In this document: one piece after another, positions 23,344-30,584 of the stretch
How the letters are laid out: each line of letters begins with the position of its first letter
Position numbering within the stretch: position 1 is the stretch's first letter
Source of the DNA: Paenibacillus taiwanensis DSM 18679
Lineage (GTDB): Bacteria > Bacillota > Bacilli > Paenibacillales > Paenibacillaceae
Assembly: GCF_000425125.1 (NCBI RefSeq)
Contig: NZ_KE384306.1
Coordinates: forward strand, 397,705 to 461,704
Length of the DNA stretch: 64,000 nucleotides
Direction: 5' to 3'
Translations under genes and position numbers: made by a program
Notes under the pieces: model-generated
What the model was told of the DNA's origin: nothing
Seen by the model: only the letters and a program-made list of their open reading frames with translations
The model's database searches: none

Positions 23344-23736
23344 CTAGTTTTCCCCTTTTCTATGTTATCTACAAAAATATAATTCCTTGTCAACGTTGCT
23401 TTTTCCTGCCGTATTTTAAAATATGAACTTTATTTCACATATTTAAAGTCATGACTTGCTCATTGCGTAAAAGGATGTCTCAAAAATCAACGTTTGATTT
23501 TTTGAGCCCTGCATTAGAAGCGAGTACCTGGGAAAAGAAGGGACCTCACTCCCACTGAAGTGGATGTTGAGGTCCTTTTGTGTGTTTATTGAGATGTTAG
23601 GCTGTCCCGCGCACAATTTGAAAACAGCCCTTCATCTACTATACGTTTTTGGTTACTTGGTCATTTTTGAAATTTCAACAGCTTCACGAAAGCGAAGGGA
23701 ATGTACGATTCCCGCTTCTGAAAATAAAATGACATA
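23344..23736. other. Non-coding gap with two stem structures
   Basis: No gene is supported. Around 23472-23508 a GTCTCAAAAATCAA... arm faces a TTTGATTTTTTGAG arm. A long imperfect hairpin (GGGACCTCACTCCCACT and AGTGGATGTTGAGGTCC) at about 23540-23580 ends in TTTT. A GGGAAT/ATTCCC hairpin near 23697-23715 may stop the collagen-like transcript. Confidence 0.4.
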
Positions 23737-24774
23737 TTAGGCCATTCTAAATATAGCTATACCATTGTCCGTTGTTGCTGTTGAGCCCACGGTATTTCCG
23801 TCGTACACGAGTCGGAGAACGTTCGGTCCTGCACCTGTAACAATAATGGCTGAATTTGCAAAGTTCTCCCTTGCTCCTACGCCACCGCCAACAGAAACAT
23901 TTGATGAACCGGGAACCGGTGTACCATTAAGTTCTAATCGTGTTGTAAAGGAGGAGCCAGCAGATGTGTACTGGAGAGATGCGTCATAGGTAACCCAGAA
24001 CGTGGAGTTGGGGGCTAATAAAATATCTGTGGTAGGAATTGCAGCAGTAATATCACCAGAGCTTTGATGGATAGGGATCGTCCATGTTATGGCTTCAGGA
24101 GCATCTGCAATCGCTTGCCCCGTTTCAGAAGCCTGGAAGTAACTGGTTGTGAACGATGGGCCTGTAGCTCCAGTAATTCCAACACCCGTAGCGCCTGTTG
24201 GGCCAGTAGCTCCAACGCCCGTAGCCCCGGTAGCCCCCGTAGCGCCGGCTGCACCGTCGGCGCCAGTCGGCCCTGTGGCACCCGTAGCACCTGCTGGTCC
24301 AGGATCGCCCGTAGCACCCGTGGCGCCTGCTAGTCCATTAGCACCTGTAGCTCCCGTAGCACCCGCTGGTCCAGTAGCACCCGTAGCACCAGAGGCTCCT
24401 GTAGCTCCCGTACTACCAGTAGGCCCTACGGGTCCGCCTGACGGACCTGTTGGCCCTGTTATACCAGTAGGTCCCGTAAGGGAAGGTGCATTTAAAATAG
24501 TTTCCAATTTAGTTGAAAGCAGCATTTCTTTCTTGATCGTTTCTTGTAAAGTACTCTTTACACTTGCGTCGACAGCAAGAAGATCGCTTATAGTTGCAGG
24601 GATGGATAATCCAGGTAAAGTACCAACTGCATATTGAATCTTTTCTGCCTCAGCGTTAATCACGTGCCCAAGTCCGAGCTCTTCGATTGCAATAGACGAC
24701 AAGAGTAAGTTTAAGGCGTCATCTCTTGTAATCGTAATGCTAGGGGTAATATTAGGCAGGTTTGCCTGTGACAT
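23737..24774 (-). CDS. Collagen-like spore-surface protein (BclA type)
   Basis: The 345-residue protein has three parts. The N-terminal ~115 residues ([32 protein letters not shown] in two halves) resemble Paenibacillus exosporium/spore proteins. The central ~110 residues are Gly-x-Thr/Ala triplets such as [10 protein letters not shown]. The C-terminal ~125 residues form a beta-rich domain of the BclA/C1q-like type ending NGIAIFRMA. Such proteins make hair-like, often glycosylated, filaments on spores. The ATG at 24774 follows AAGGAG by ten bases; a GTG three codons earlier is too close to the SD. No signal peptide is seen, as is usual for mother-cell spore proteins. Confidence 0.85.
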   Translation of the reverse strand: MSQANLPNITPSITITRDDALNLLLSSIAIEELGLGHVINAEAEKIQYAVGTLPGLSIPATISDLLAVDASVKSTLQETIKKEMLLSTKLETILNAPSLTGPTGITGPTGPSGGPVGPTGSTGATGASGATGATGPAGATGATGANGLAGATGATGDPGPAGATGATGPTGADGAAGATGATGATGVGATGPTGATGVGITGATGPSFTTSYFQASETGQAIADAPEAITWTIPIHQSSGDITAAIPTTDILLAPNSTFWVTYDASLQYTSAGSSFTTRLELNGTPVPGSSNVSVGGGVGARENFANSAIIVTGAGPNVLRLVYDGNTVGSTATTDNGIAIFRMA

Positions 24775-25021
24775 TAATATCACTCCTTAATAGATAGATA
24801 ATTAATAAACACAACACAGCATATTCATAGAAATAGAAGGTGTACTACCTCAGAGGCAAAATCCGCAAGTATGCTGCGTATAGCAGGTTATTAATTTGGG
24901 CTTGATTCACGAGCCGCTCGCCATTGCAATACGAGAGATCGTGGATAGGATGAAGGAATAAAGTCTATCGTAATGCCATACAGCTTCAGGCTTTTCTGAG
25001 TATGTCACATAGAAATGAAAT

Positions 25022-25225
25022 CTAGGGGTTACCACTATCTTTTTTTCGTTCTATTTGCTGTTTGAAAATAGAACGAAAAGAGTAAAGGTATAATATCCAC
25101 AAGACTAGACTAATAACATCTATCACGTATGATTTTCCAATAGAAATTGACAGCATCGTGCCACGAACACTTATGACAATGCCTAGAAATCCACATAAAT
25201 ATACGAATAGGCGACTGTACTTCAT
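25022..25225 (-). CDS. Small two-helix membrane protein, unknown
   Basis: The 67-residue protein starts with a strong TAGGAGGTTA SD eight bases upstream, which supports expression. Hydrophobic stretches are at about 5-25 and 33-52, and the C-terminus is basic (QQIERKKDS). I do not recognise it. It lies upstream of the collagen-like gene on the same strand, with about 250 bases between. Confidence 0.5.
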   Translation of the reverse strand: MKYSRLFVYLCGFLGIVISVRGTMLSISIGKSYVIDVISLVLWILYLYSFRSIFKQQIERKKDSGNP

Positions 25226-25598
25226 AACTGCTTAACCTCCTAAATAATGGGGATAAAGAAAAATGAGCATTTTACTCATGAGGATTCCTCTTTAATTGCC
25301 TGCGAAAAGGAGTATGTATTTTTTATGCACAAGTAGTAATGAGTTTGCGAGTTGTAATTAAAATGTGTGTATTTCTAGTGGTCACCTAACGGCCCTAAGA
25401 GGAGATTTTATGACAGAAATTATGTTTCCAAAAATCGCTATGATGAACAAGTAGACTTGAGTGAAGTGGAATTAGGTAATTAGCGTAAGGGGAACCAGCC
25501 GCCGATTCATTTTCGACGGCTGACTGATTTGGCAAAGCGTTGTAATTTAAGCTTCAAAGTAATGGGTCAGGTCGAATCGTACAACCGACGGGTGCCTA
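25226..25598. other. Gap with possible mini-ORF and coding remnant
   Basis: ATG at 25410 with AAGAGGAG seven bases upstream opens a 14-codon ORF (MTEIMFPKIAMMNK). In the second frame, 25379-25486 reads as a 35-codon start-less fragment ending SEVELGN. A CAGCCG/CGGCTG hairpin is at 25496-25522. None is strong evidence for a gene. Confidence 0.35.
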
Positions 25599-26147
25599 TT
25601 ATTGCTCCCAATACTTGCCCGTCGTCAGACGCTCGGCAAGCCGCTTGCTTGATTGGCGGCGAATCTTGCGCAGCTCTGAGCGTTCTGCTGCCGATTCGTG
25701 CAGCAAACATTCTTCTTCTGTCTCGGGAATGACTGGGGCTACAGGACAAGGCTTTCCTGCCTCATCTCGTGAGACAAAGGTAAGGAACGAAGTGGCTGCG
25801 ATAACACGCTCGCCTGTATATAAATTTTCGGCGACAATCTTAACGAACACTTCGATACTTGTTCTGCCCGTGTGGGTGACAAACGACTCCAAGCAAACGG
25901 AGTCCGTCTGGTGAATTGGCCGCAGGAAGTCAACGGAATCTGTGGAAGCCGTTACAACGTTGCAGCGGCTGTGCCGCATCGCGCTAATAGAGGCTACTTC
26001 ATCAATCAGGCTCATTAATTTGCCGCCAAACAACGTCTTATGATTGTTTACATCATTCGGAAATACACGGCCAGTCCGAAATACTCTGGATTCTTTGCAC
26101 TTTTTCGGTTCAAGCTGGGAGGTAATTGATTCTAGTTGTTGAGACAT
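25599..26147 (-). CDS. Hotdog-fold acyl-CoA thioesterase (YkhA-like)
   Basis: The 182-residue protein is a cytoplasmic acyl-CoA hydrolase of the BFIT/YkhA type. Signatures are FPNDVNNHKTLFGGKLMSLIDEVA with the conserved Asn and Asp split over the first strand and helix, then TASTDSVDFLRPI and a central ETFVTHTGRTS-like SFVTHTGRTS. The C-terminal ~45 residues are charged. The ATG at 26147 follows AAAGGGCG by nine bases; an ATG six codons upstream lacks an SD. B. subtilis YkhA is about 170-180 residues. Confidence 0.88.
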   Translation of the reverse strand: MSQQLESITSQLEPKKCKESRVFRTGRVFPNDVNNHKTLFGGKLMSLIDEVASISAMRHSRCNVVTASTDSVDFLRPIHQTDSVCLESFVTHTGRTSIEVFVKIVAENLYTGERVIAATSFLTFVSRDEAGKPCPVAPVIPETEEECLLHESAAERSELRKIRRQSSKRLAERLTTGKYWEQ

Positions 26148-26353
26148 GATGAGACGCCCTTTCATTAAAAATTACAATGGTCTTAATTATAGCGGATTAT
26201 AGCCAGATGTCGATATCAAATCGTATGGATGCCAATTATACTGCTATTAACGATAAATTGCCGCCAGTCCACGCCTGTTGGCGGAATTGACGGCAATTTG
26301 CAGCTTGAACAATCCAATATACTCTGATGTGTAATATACTACTACGTTACAGC

Positions 26354-26387
26354 TAAGTCAGGCGGCCAGCGCGCTAGCCCTGACTTA
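26354..26387. terminator. Hairpin downstream of hmp
   Basis: TAAGTCAGG pairs perfectly with CCTGACTTA around a GC-rich loop. There is no good T tract on either side, so termination is plausible but weak. Confidence 0.4.
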
Positions 26388-26398
26388 GGGCAGTTCCC

Positions 26399-27616
26399 TT
26401 ACTGTTCCAAGGAGCCAGCAGGCCCAAAAAATTCATAATGCACACGAGAGCGGTCCACCTGCAGGGTGTCTAGCGCCTGATAGATCGCCTTCATAAAAGG
26501 GACAGGTCCGCAAAAGTATACATCAGCCTCTGCCAAGATCGCGGCAGGAACAACGGAAGCGAGCCAAGCTGCATCTATATAGCCGACATGGTCACAAGTG
26601 TCATTGGTGCTGGCTTGCTCGTAGCACACAAACGAATGGACACGCTCATGCGCTTCAGCAAGCGCCGCGATCTCGTCGCTCAACGCGTGCATGGCGCGGT
26701 TTTGCGCCGCGTGAATGTAATACACTTCGCGTTCCGGCTCTTCGGACGCAAGTGTATGCAGCATGCTGGTCATCGGCGTTAAGCCTACGCCGCCGCTGAG
26801 CAGTAGAACTGGCGCGGAAGTGCCGCGCTTCAGCGTAAAATCACCGGCAGGTGCAGTCGCCTCAAGGATATCACCTTCATGTACAGCAAGGTGAAGGTAG
26901 CTCGACACTACGCCGGCAGGCGAGTTATTATTACCATCCTCCCGCTTTACGCTGATACGATAAGTGTCCGAACCTGGTGCGTTTGACAGGCTGTAGTGGC
27001 GATAATGTGTATTTTGGTGGCCCTCAGGCTGCACACGAATCGTCAAATATTGACCTGGTTCAAAAGAGGCGATCGCTTGGCCATCCTCCGGCTTCAAATA
27101 AAAGGACGAGATAACATCGCTCTCTTGTACTTTGCGTGTGACTACAAAGCGCCGTACGTCCTTCCAACCGCCGCTTTGCGTCTCGGCTTCCTTATACATG
27201 TCCTGCTCGACTTGAATAAAGACGTCTGCGATGACGCCGTATGCCTCTGCCCAAGCATTTATAATATCGTCTGTAGCCGCCTCGCCAAGTACATCCTTAA
27301 TCGCAAGCAGCAAATGCTTGCCAACAATAGGATAATGCTCAGGCTTAATGTTCAGCGCGCGATGCTTCTGCGCGATCTGCTTGACGACGGGGATAATCGT
27401 TTCCAACTGATCAATGTTGGCTGCGGCTGCATACACAGCGTTCGCGAGTGCCATTGGCTGGCGGCCCTGACGCTGATTCGCATGGTTAAACACGTTTAAT
27501 AGTTCAGGGTGATTCGTAAACATCAATTCGTAAAATCGTGTTGTAATTGCAGGACCGTGCTCCGCTAATACCGGAACGGTAGCTTTAACTAATTCAATAG
27601 TACGTGGGTTTAACAT
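26399..27616 (-). CDS. hmp: Flavohaemoglobin (nitric oxide dioxygenase)
   Basis: The 405-residue enzyme converts NO to nitrate using O2 and NAD(P)H. The globin domain (1-140) has the proximal haem His85 (QKHRALN), as in E. coli Hmp. The FAD domain has the HYSLSNAP segment and the NAD domain has LLSGGVGLTPM and FCGPVPFMK. The ATG at 27616 follows AGGAGGATGTCCTC and gives the family N-terminus MLNPRTIELVKATVP; an in-frame 27-codon extension upstream is not expected. The GC-richer 3' two thirds differ slightly from neighbours. Confidence 0.96.
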   Translation of the reverse strand: MLNPRTIELVKATVPVLAEHGPAITTRFYELMFTNHPELLNVFNHANQRQGRQPMALANAVYAAAANIDQLETIIPVVKQIAQKHRALNIKPEHYPIVGKHLLLAIKDVLGEAATDDIINAWAEAYGVIADVFIQVEQDMYKEAETQSGGWKDVRRFVVTRKVQESDVISSFYLKPEDGQAIASFEPGQYLTIRVQPEGHQNTHYRHYSLSNAPGSDTYRISVKREDGNNNSPAGVVSSYLHLAVHEGDILEATAPAGDFTLKRGTSAPVLLLSGGVGLTPMTSMLHTLASEEPEREVYYIHAAQNRAMHALSDEIAALAEAHERVHSFVCYEQASTNDTCDHVGYIDAAWLASVVPAAILAEADVYFCGPVPFMKAIYQALDTLQVDRSRVHYEFFGPAGSLEQ

Positions 27617-27665
27617 GAGGACATCCTCCTTATTTGTCGATAAAAATGAATCGTTTGAACGCTCG

Positions 27666-27694
27666 GTATTACCTAGATGGTCAACAGGGAACAA
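27666..27694 (-). promoter_or_regulatory. Possible hmp promoter
   Basis: On the minus strand TTGTTC (27694-27689) and TAATAC (27671-27666) are 17 bases apart. They lie about 50-80 bases upstream of the hmp start. Confidence 0.45.
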
Positions 27695-27836
27695 CAAGCT
27701 TGAGCCACATGAAAATGTTAAAATGGATTCGGCCGCCCGGACAACCTCTATGGTAGAGGTCTAACATATACTGTAGGGCGGACTGCATAACGAAATGTTG
27801 AACCTTGCGAGCTGCCTACAGTTGTCATTTTACGGG

Positions 27837-27869
27837 TGTGACAAACGTCACAGTGTGATTAAACGCACA
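27837..27869. promoter_or_regulatory. Tandem Crp/Fnr-type palindromes
   Basis: TGTGACAAACGTCACA (27837-27852) is a perfect TGTGA-N6-TCACA palindrome. One base later TGTGATTAAACGCACA (27854-27869) matches nine of the ten fixed bases. Centres are 17 bases apart. The pair lies about 220 bases upstream of hmp and 240 bases upstream of the plus-strand promoter at 28105. Confidence 0.7.
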
Positions 27870-28104
27870 TCAAATGTGATCGCTTCTTGAACAACTGTCA
27901 CAGCTGTTATCGTTATTGACCTTGGTAGCGTGTCAGCACCGGAGTAAGAACAGAAAATGTTGGAAAAGTGTAAAGACGTCAAATTCAAGAGCATGGCAGA
28001 GCAAATACAGCAGGAAGCAGACCATAGATGGGGCTGGTTCAAGCTCGTTCCCGTTAAATGCGGCTAAATCCAGACGGCAGCGATATTTGAAGAATGGATG
28101 CGGT

Positions 28105-28132
28105 TTGGAGGGCATATAGATTGTGGTATAAT
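28105..28132 (+). promoter_or_regulatory. Extended -10 promoter before the YitT-family leader
   Basis: TATAAT (28127-28132) carries an upstream TG (TGGTATAAT), with TTGGAG 16 bases before it. It would start a transcript at about 28139, giving a leader of about 260 bases before the YitT-family gene. Confidence 0.65.
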
Positions 28133-28184
28133 AGCTTTAGTTAAGGTTAACCCAAAAACAATTACAGAAAGGATCAGGATACCA

Positions 28185-28250
28185 ATGCGTCCCCGAAGGA
28201 TGATGCCCCAAAGGACAATCTGGAAACGTTATGATCTTTCCTACATCTAG
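28185..28250 (+). CDS. Possible 21-residue leader peptide
   Basis: ATG at 28185 with GGATCAGGAT just upstream opens a 21-codon ORF that starts MRPRRMMPQR and ends DLSYI. It has five Arg in 21 residues. It lies between the promoter and the foldable region before the YitT-family gene. I do not recognise it. It could be a leader peptide, a small protein, or chance. Confidence 0.4.
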   Translation: MRPRRMMPQRTIWKRYDLSYI

Positions 28251-28264
28251 CTCCTCTCGCAGAA

Positions 28265-28361
28265 AAGTGAAGTCACTTGACGAATGAGACTGACTGCGAA
28301 GGAAGCGTGACGAAGATGAATCGAAGGATGAAGTCCTCTATTTGTGATCCCGCAGTCAGTC
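28265..28361 (+). ncRNA. Candidate structured 5' leader (no known class assigned)
   Basis: GACTGACTGCG (28288-28298) is fully complementary to CGCAGTCAGTC (28351-28361), closing a 52-base interior. Inside, AGGA-TGAAG-TCCT can form a hairpin; upstream, AAGTGA-AG-TCACTT forms another. No T-run follows, so any control would act on translation or stability. The closing stem ends 36 bases before the YitT-family start codon. Confidence 0.45.
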
Positions 28362-28397
28362 ATAGGCACACTATGCGACAGACGAGAGGGAACAAAG

Positions 28398-29057
28398 ATG
28401 AGGAAAAACGAACAATTACGTAACATAGGTTGGATGTTGTTAGGATCAATTTTACTTGCATGTAGTTATTATCACATTAATTTTCAGAACCATCTAGCAG
28501 AAGGCGGGTTCGTAGGTTTGGCGCTTATCGGCAAATATACATTTGACTGGTCGCCTGCTCTCACCGTATTGCTGCTCGACATTCCGGTATTTATTGCGGC
28601 GTGGTTCTTCAAAGGCCGAACCTTTATTATGAACACAGCGATTGCTACAGGCGTATTCTCGCTTACTTATGAGCTGTGCGAACGGTTTTCGCCGTTTGTG
28701 TTTGATTTTGGTTCGAATTTATTGCTTGCGGCGATTGTATCCGGGGTATTAACTGGATTAGGCGCAGGAATAGTGCTTCGCTTCGGCGGCGCAACAGGTG
28801 GCGATGATATTGCAGCGCTGTTTATAAGCCGTATGACGAAGTTGAGCGTAGGTACTGTATTTATATTGATTGATGTCGCGGTATTACTTGTGTCCATGTT
28901 CTACCTGCCGCTTATGGATACGTTGTATACGATTTTGGCGGTAAGTGTAGCTGGTAAAGTAATCACGTGGACCGTTCAAGCAGGTACGGCACGTCGTCCG
29001 GTAAAGGTAACTTCCAAAGTACCACAAGTTCCGGCAGTTCGGCATCAACATGGATAA
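28398..29057 (+). CDS. YitT-family membrane protein, short form
   Basis: The 219-residue protein begins with RNIGWMLLGSILLACSYYHI, the usual YitT (DUF161) N-terminus. About five membrane helices follow, with LAEGGFVGLALI and GATGGDDIAALFISR. The usual C-terminal DUF2179 domain of YitT proteins is absent; instead a short basic tail ends at residue 219. Function of the family is unknown. The ATG at 28398 follows GAGAGGGAACAAAG. It is the only gene behind the long leader and ends at a strong terminator. Confidence 0.85.
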   Translation: MRKNEQLRNIGWMLLGSILLACSYYHINFQNHLAEGGFVGLALIGKYTFDWSPALTVLLLDIPVFIAAWFFKGRTFIMNTAIATGVFSLTYELCERFSPFVFDFGSNLLLAAIVSGVLTGLGAGIVLRFGGATGGDDIAALFISRMTKLSVGTVFILIDVAVLLVSMFYLPLMDTLYTILAVSVAGKVITWTVQAGTARRPVKVTSKVPQVPAVRHQHG

Positions 29058-29072
29058 TAGATATTTAATAAG

Positions 29073-29120
29073 GAACCGTTCGATTGCTGCCTTATGGGGG
29101 AGGATCGAACGGTTCTTTTT
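29073..29120 (+). terminator. Strong terminator after the YitT-family gene
   Basis: A perfect 12-bp stem GAACCGTTCGAT/ATCGAACGGTTC is followed by TTTTT. Confidence 0.9.
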
Positions 29121-29197
29121 GCCTTGCGCTGTACATCTGATTATGCCACAATGGGGGTAACTCAGGATGTATGTCGGACGTAATTAACGGGGGAGCT

Positions 29198-30151
29198 ATG
29201 GAATACGAGAAAATTAGAAAAAGCATCGAAGCAGCGAAGCTGTATTATTTGCACGACTATAGCCAACAAGATATTGCAAGTCGACTCGGCGTCTCTCGTC
29301 CAACGGTATCACGCCTTCTACAGCAGGCCAAGGAAGAAGGTATCGTAGAAATACGTATTATGGACCCGAGGGAAGACAGACAGCAGCTTCAGGAGGAGCT
29401 GGAGCAGGCGTTTGGGTTGCAGCAAGCGTTGGTTGCCACGATACCCGCATTTGATGAGCCAATCATTAAACAGTACATTGGGATGCTTGCAGCGGAATAC
29501 GTGAACAGCATCGTCAAGGATGGAGACATCATTGGCACGACTTGGGGAACGACGTTATATCAGGTTGCTGCGCATTTGGAGTACAAAGCATTAAAAGATG
29601 TGCAGATCGTACAGCTCAAAGGGGGCGTCAGCCATTCCGAACAGAAAACATATGCATCTGAGATTTTACATTTGTTCGGGCAAGCCTATAACGCAATGCC
29701 GTATCATCTGCCGCTGCCAGCTATTGTGGACCATGTAGTCGTAAAGCAAGCAATTGAGGCAGACCGCCATATCCGGAGGCTGCTGGATTTGGGCCGGCAG
29801 GCGAATATAGCGCTGTTTACAGTAGGTGTGCCGGATGCAAGTGACTCGTTATTGTTCCACCTAGGTTATTTTACAGAAGAAGATATTCAATTATTGTCCC
29901 AGCATGCTGTTGGTGATATCGGATCACGGTTTATCGACAAAGAGGGACGAATTTGCAACGAGCAGTTAAACGCAAGGACGATTGGAATTGAATTGGAAGA
30001 GCTCAAGCAGAAGGAAAAATCAGTATTAATTGCGGGCGGGGCCCAGAAGGTTGATGGGATTCGCGGAGCTTTACAGGCGAAGTATGCCAATGTGCTAATT
30101 ACAGATCAGTTTACGGCAAAGCTGCTGTTAAATCGGGATAGTCTGAATTAG
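29198..30151 (+). CDS. deoR: Deoxyribonucleoside regulator DeoR (SorC family)
   Basis: The 317-residue repressor controls the downstream nupC-pdp-deoC genes and is released by deoxyribose-5-phosphate in B. subtilis. The N-terminal helix-turn-helix is QQDIASRLGVSRPTVSRLL. The sugar-binding domain has GDIIGTTWGTTLYQVA, VQLKGGVSHSE and NARTIGIELEEL, very close to B. subtilis DeoR. The ATG at 29198 gives the family start (MEYEKIRKSIEAAKLYY); a GGGGG stretch four bases before serves as SD. An ATG at 29171 is the alternative. Confidence 0.93.
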   Translation: MEYEKIRKSIEAAKLYYLHDYSQQDIASRLGVSRPTVSRLLQQAKEEGIVEIRIMDPREDRQQLQEELEQAFGLQQALVATIPAFDEPIIKQYIGMLAAEYVNSIVKDGDIIGTTWGTTLYQVAAHLEYKALKDVQIVQLKGGVSHSEQKTYASEILHLFGQAYNAMPYHLPLPAIVDHVVVKQAIEADRHIRRLLDLGRQANIALFTVGVPDASDSLLFHLGYFTEEDIQLLSQHAVGDIGSRFIDKEGRICNEQLNARTIGIELEELKQKEKSVLIAGGAQKVDGIRGALQAKYANVLITDQFTAKLLLNRDSLN

Positions 30152-30183
30152 CTGCCCAACTCTTTCATAAAAATAGATCATAC

Positions 30184-30216
30184 AAGAGATACTGTTTGAA
30201 GGCAGTATCTCTTTTT
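30184..30216 (+). terminator. Terminator after deoR
   Basis: An 11-bp perfect stem AAGAGATACTG/CAGTATCTCTT with an 8-base loop is followed by TTT, giving a T-run of five in all. Confidence 0.85.
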
Positions 30217-30427
30217 GTGTTTGTGTACATAAATAAATATTTACATTTTGAGTTGTTATGATTTTACAAATGTTCAACAAGGGGATGTGAGGAGAGAAGG
30301 CGTAAGGAAAAAAGGATAAAAAAGTTGAATTGGGAATGAATACGTTGTGGAAACGTTGGAAACAAAGCAATATTGAATAATTTAAGAACATGAAATCGAA
30401 CGATCTTAACATTTGTTCAAAATAGTA

Positions 30428-30456
30428 TTTACAAAAGTTCAAATGCTTAGTATATT
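30428..30456 (+). promoter_or_regulatory. SigA promoter of nupC-pdp-deoC
   Basis: TTTACA (30428-30433) and TATATT (30451-30456) are exactly 17 bases apart. Repeated GTTCAAA motifs lie just before and within the promoter, where DeoR would act. Confidence 0.75.
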
Positions 30457-30525
30457 ACATTCGTAAGGCGCACAAAATTGCGGGCGTGCGAATCAGGGTA
30501 CTGATTAGCGTGTTACACGTTAGAA

Positions 30526-30539
30526 AGTAAGCGCTATTA
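30526..30539 (+). promoter_or_regulatory. CcpA cre site
   Basis: AGTAAGCGCTATTA matches 12 of 14 positions of the cre consensus TGWAARCGYTWNCW. It lies about 65 bases downstream of the predicted start site, so CcpA would act as a roadblock. The B. subtilis deo operon is also under carbon control. Confidence 0.6.
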
Positions 30540-30584
30540 TAAAGCAAAAATAAAGCAAAACATTAAAGAGCTGGAGGCTATAGA

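Larger units (their letters stand above)
30152..30584. other. deo control region
   Basis: It holds the deoR terminator, the nupC promoter and a cre site. GTTCAA occurs three times on the plus strand (near 30271, 30415 and 30437). Two of them read GTTCAAA and flank the -35 element; they are candidate DeoR half-sites. Confidence 0.6.

Noticed and set aside
24149-24637. 162-codon plus-strand ORF rich in Pro, Val and Ala
   Set aside because: It is the antisense shadow of the Gly-x-Thr collagen repeats; low-complexity sequence opens the opposite frame.
27617-27697. 27-codon N-terminal extension of Hmp
   Set aside because: Hmp proteins begin at the MLN/MLD-type start, which here follows a perfect AGGAGG-type SD; the extension runs through the likely leader.
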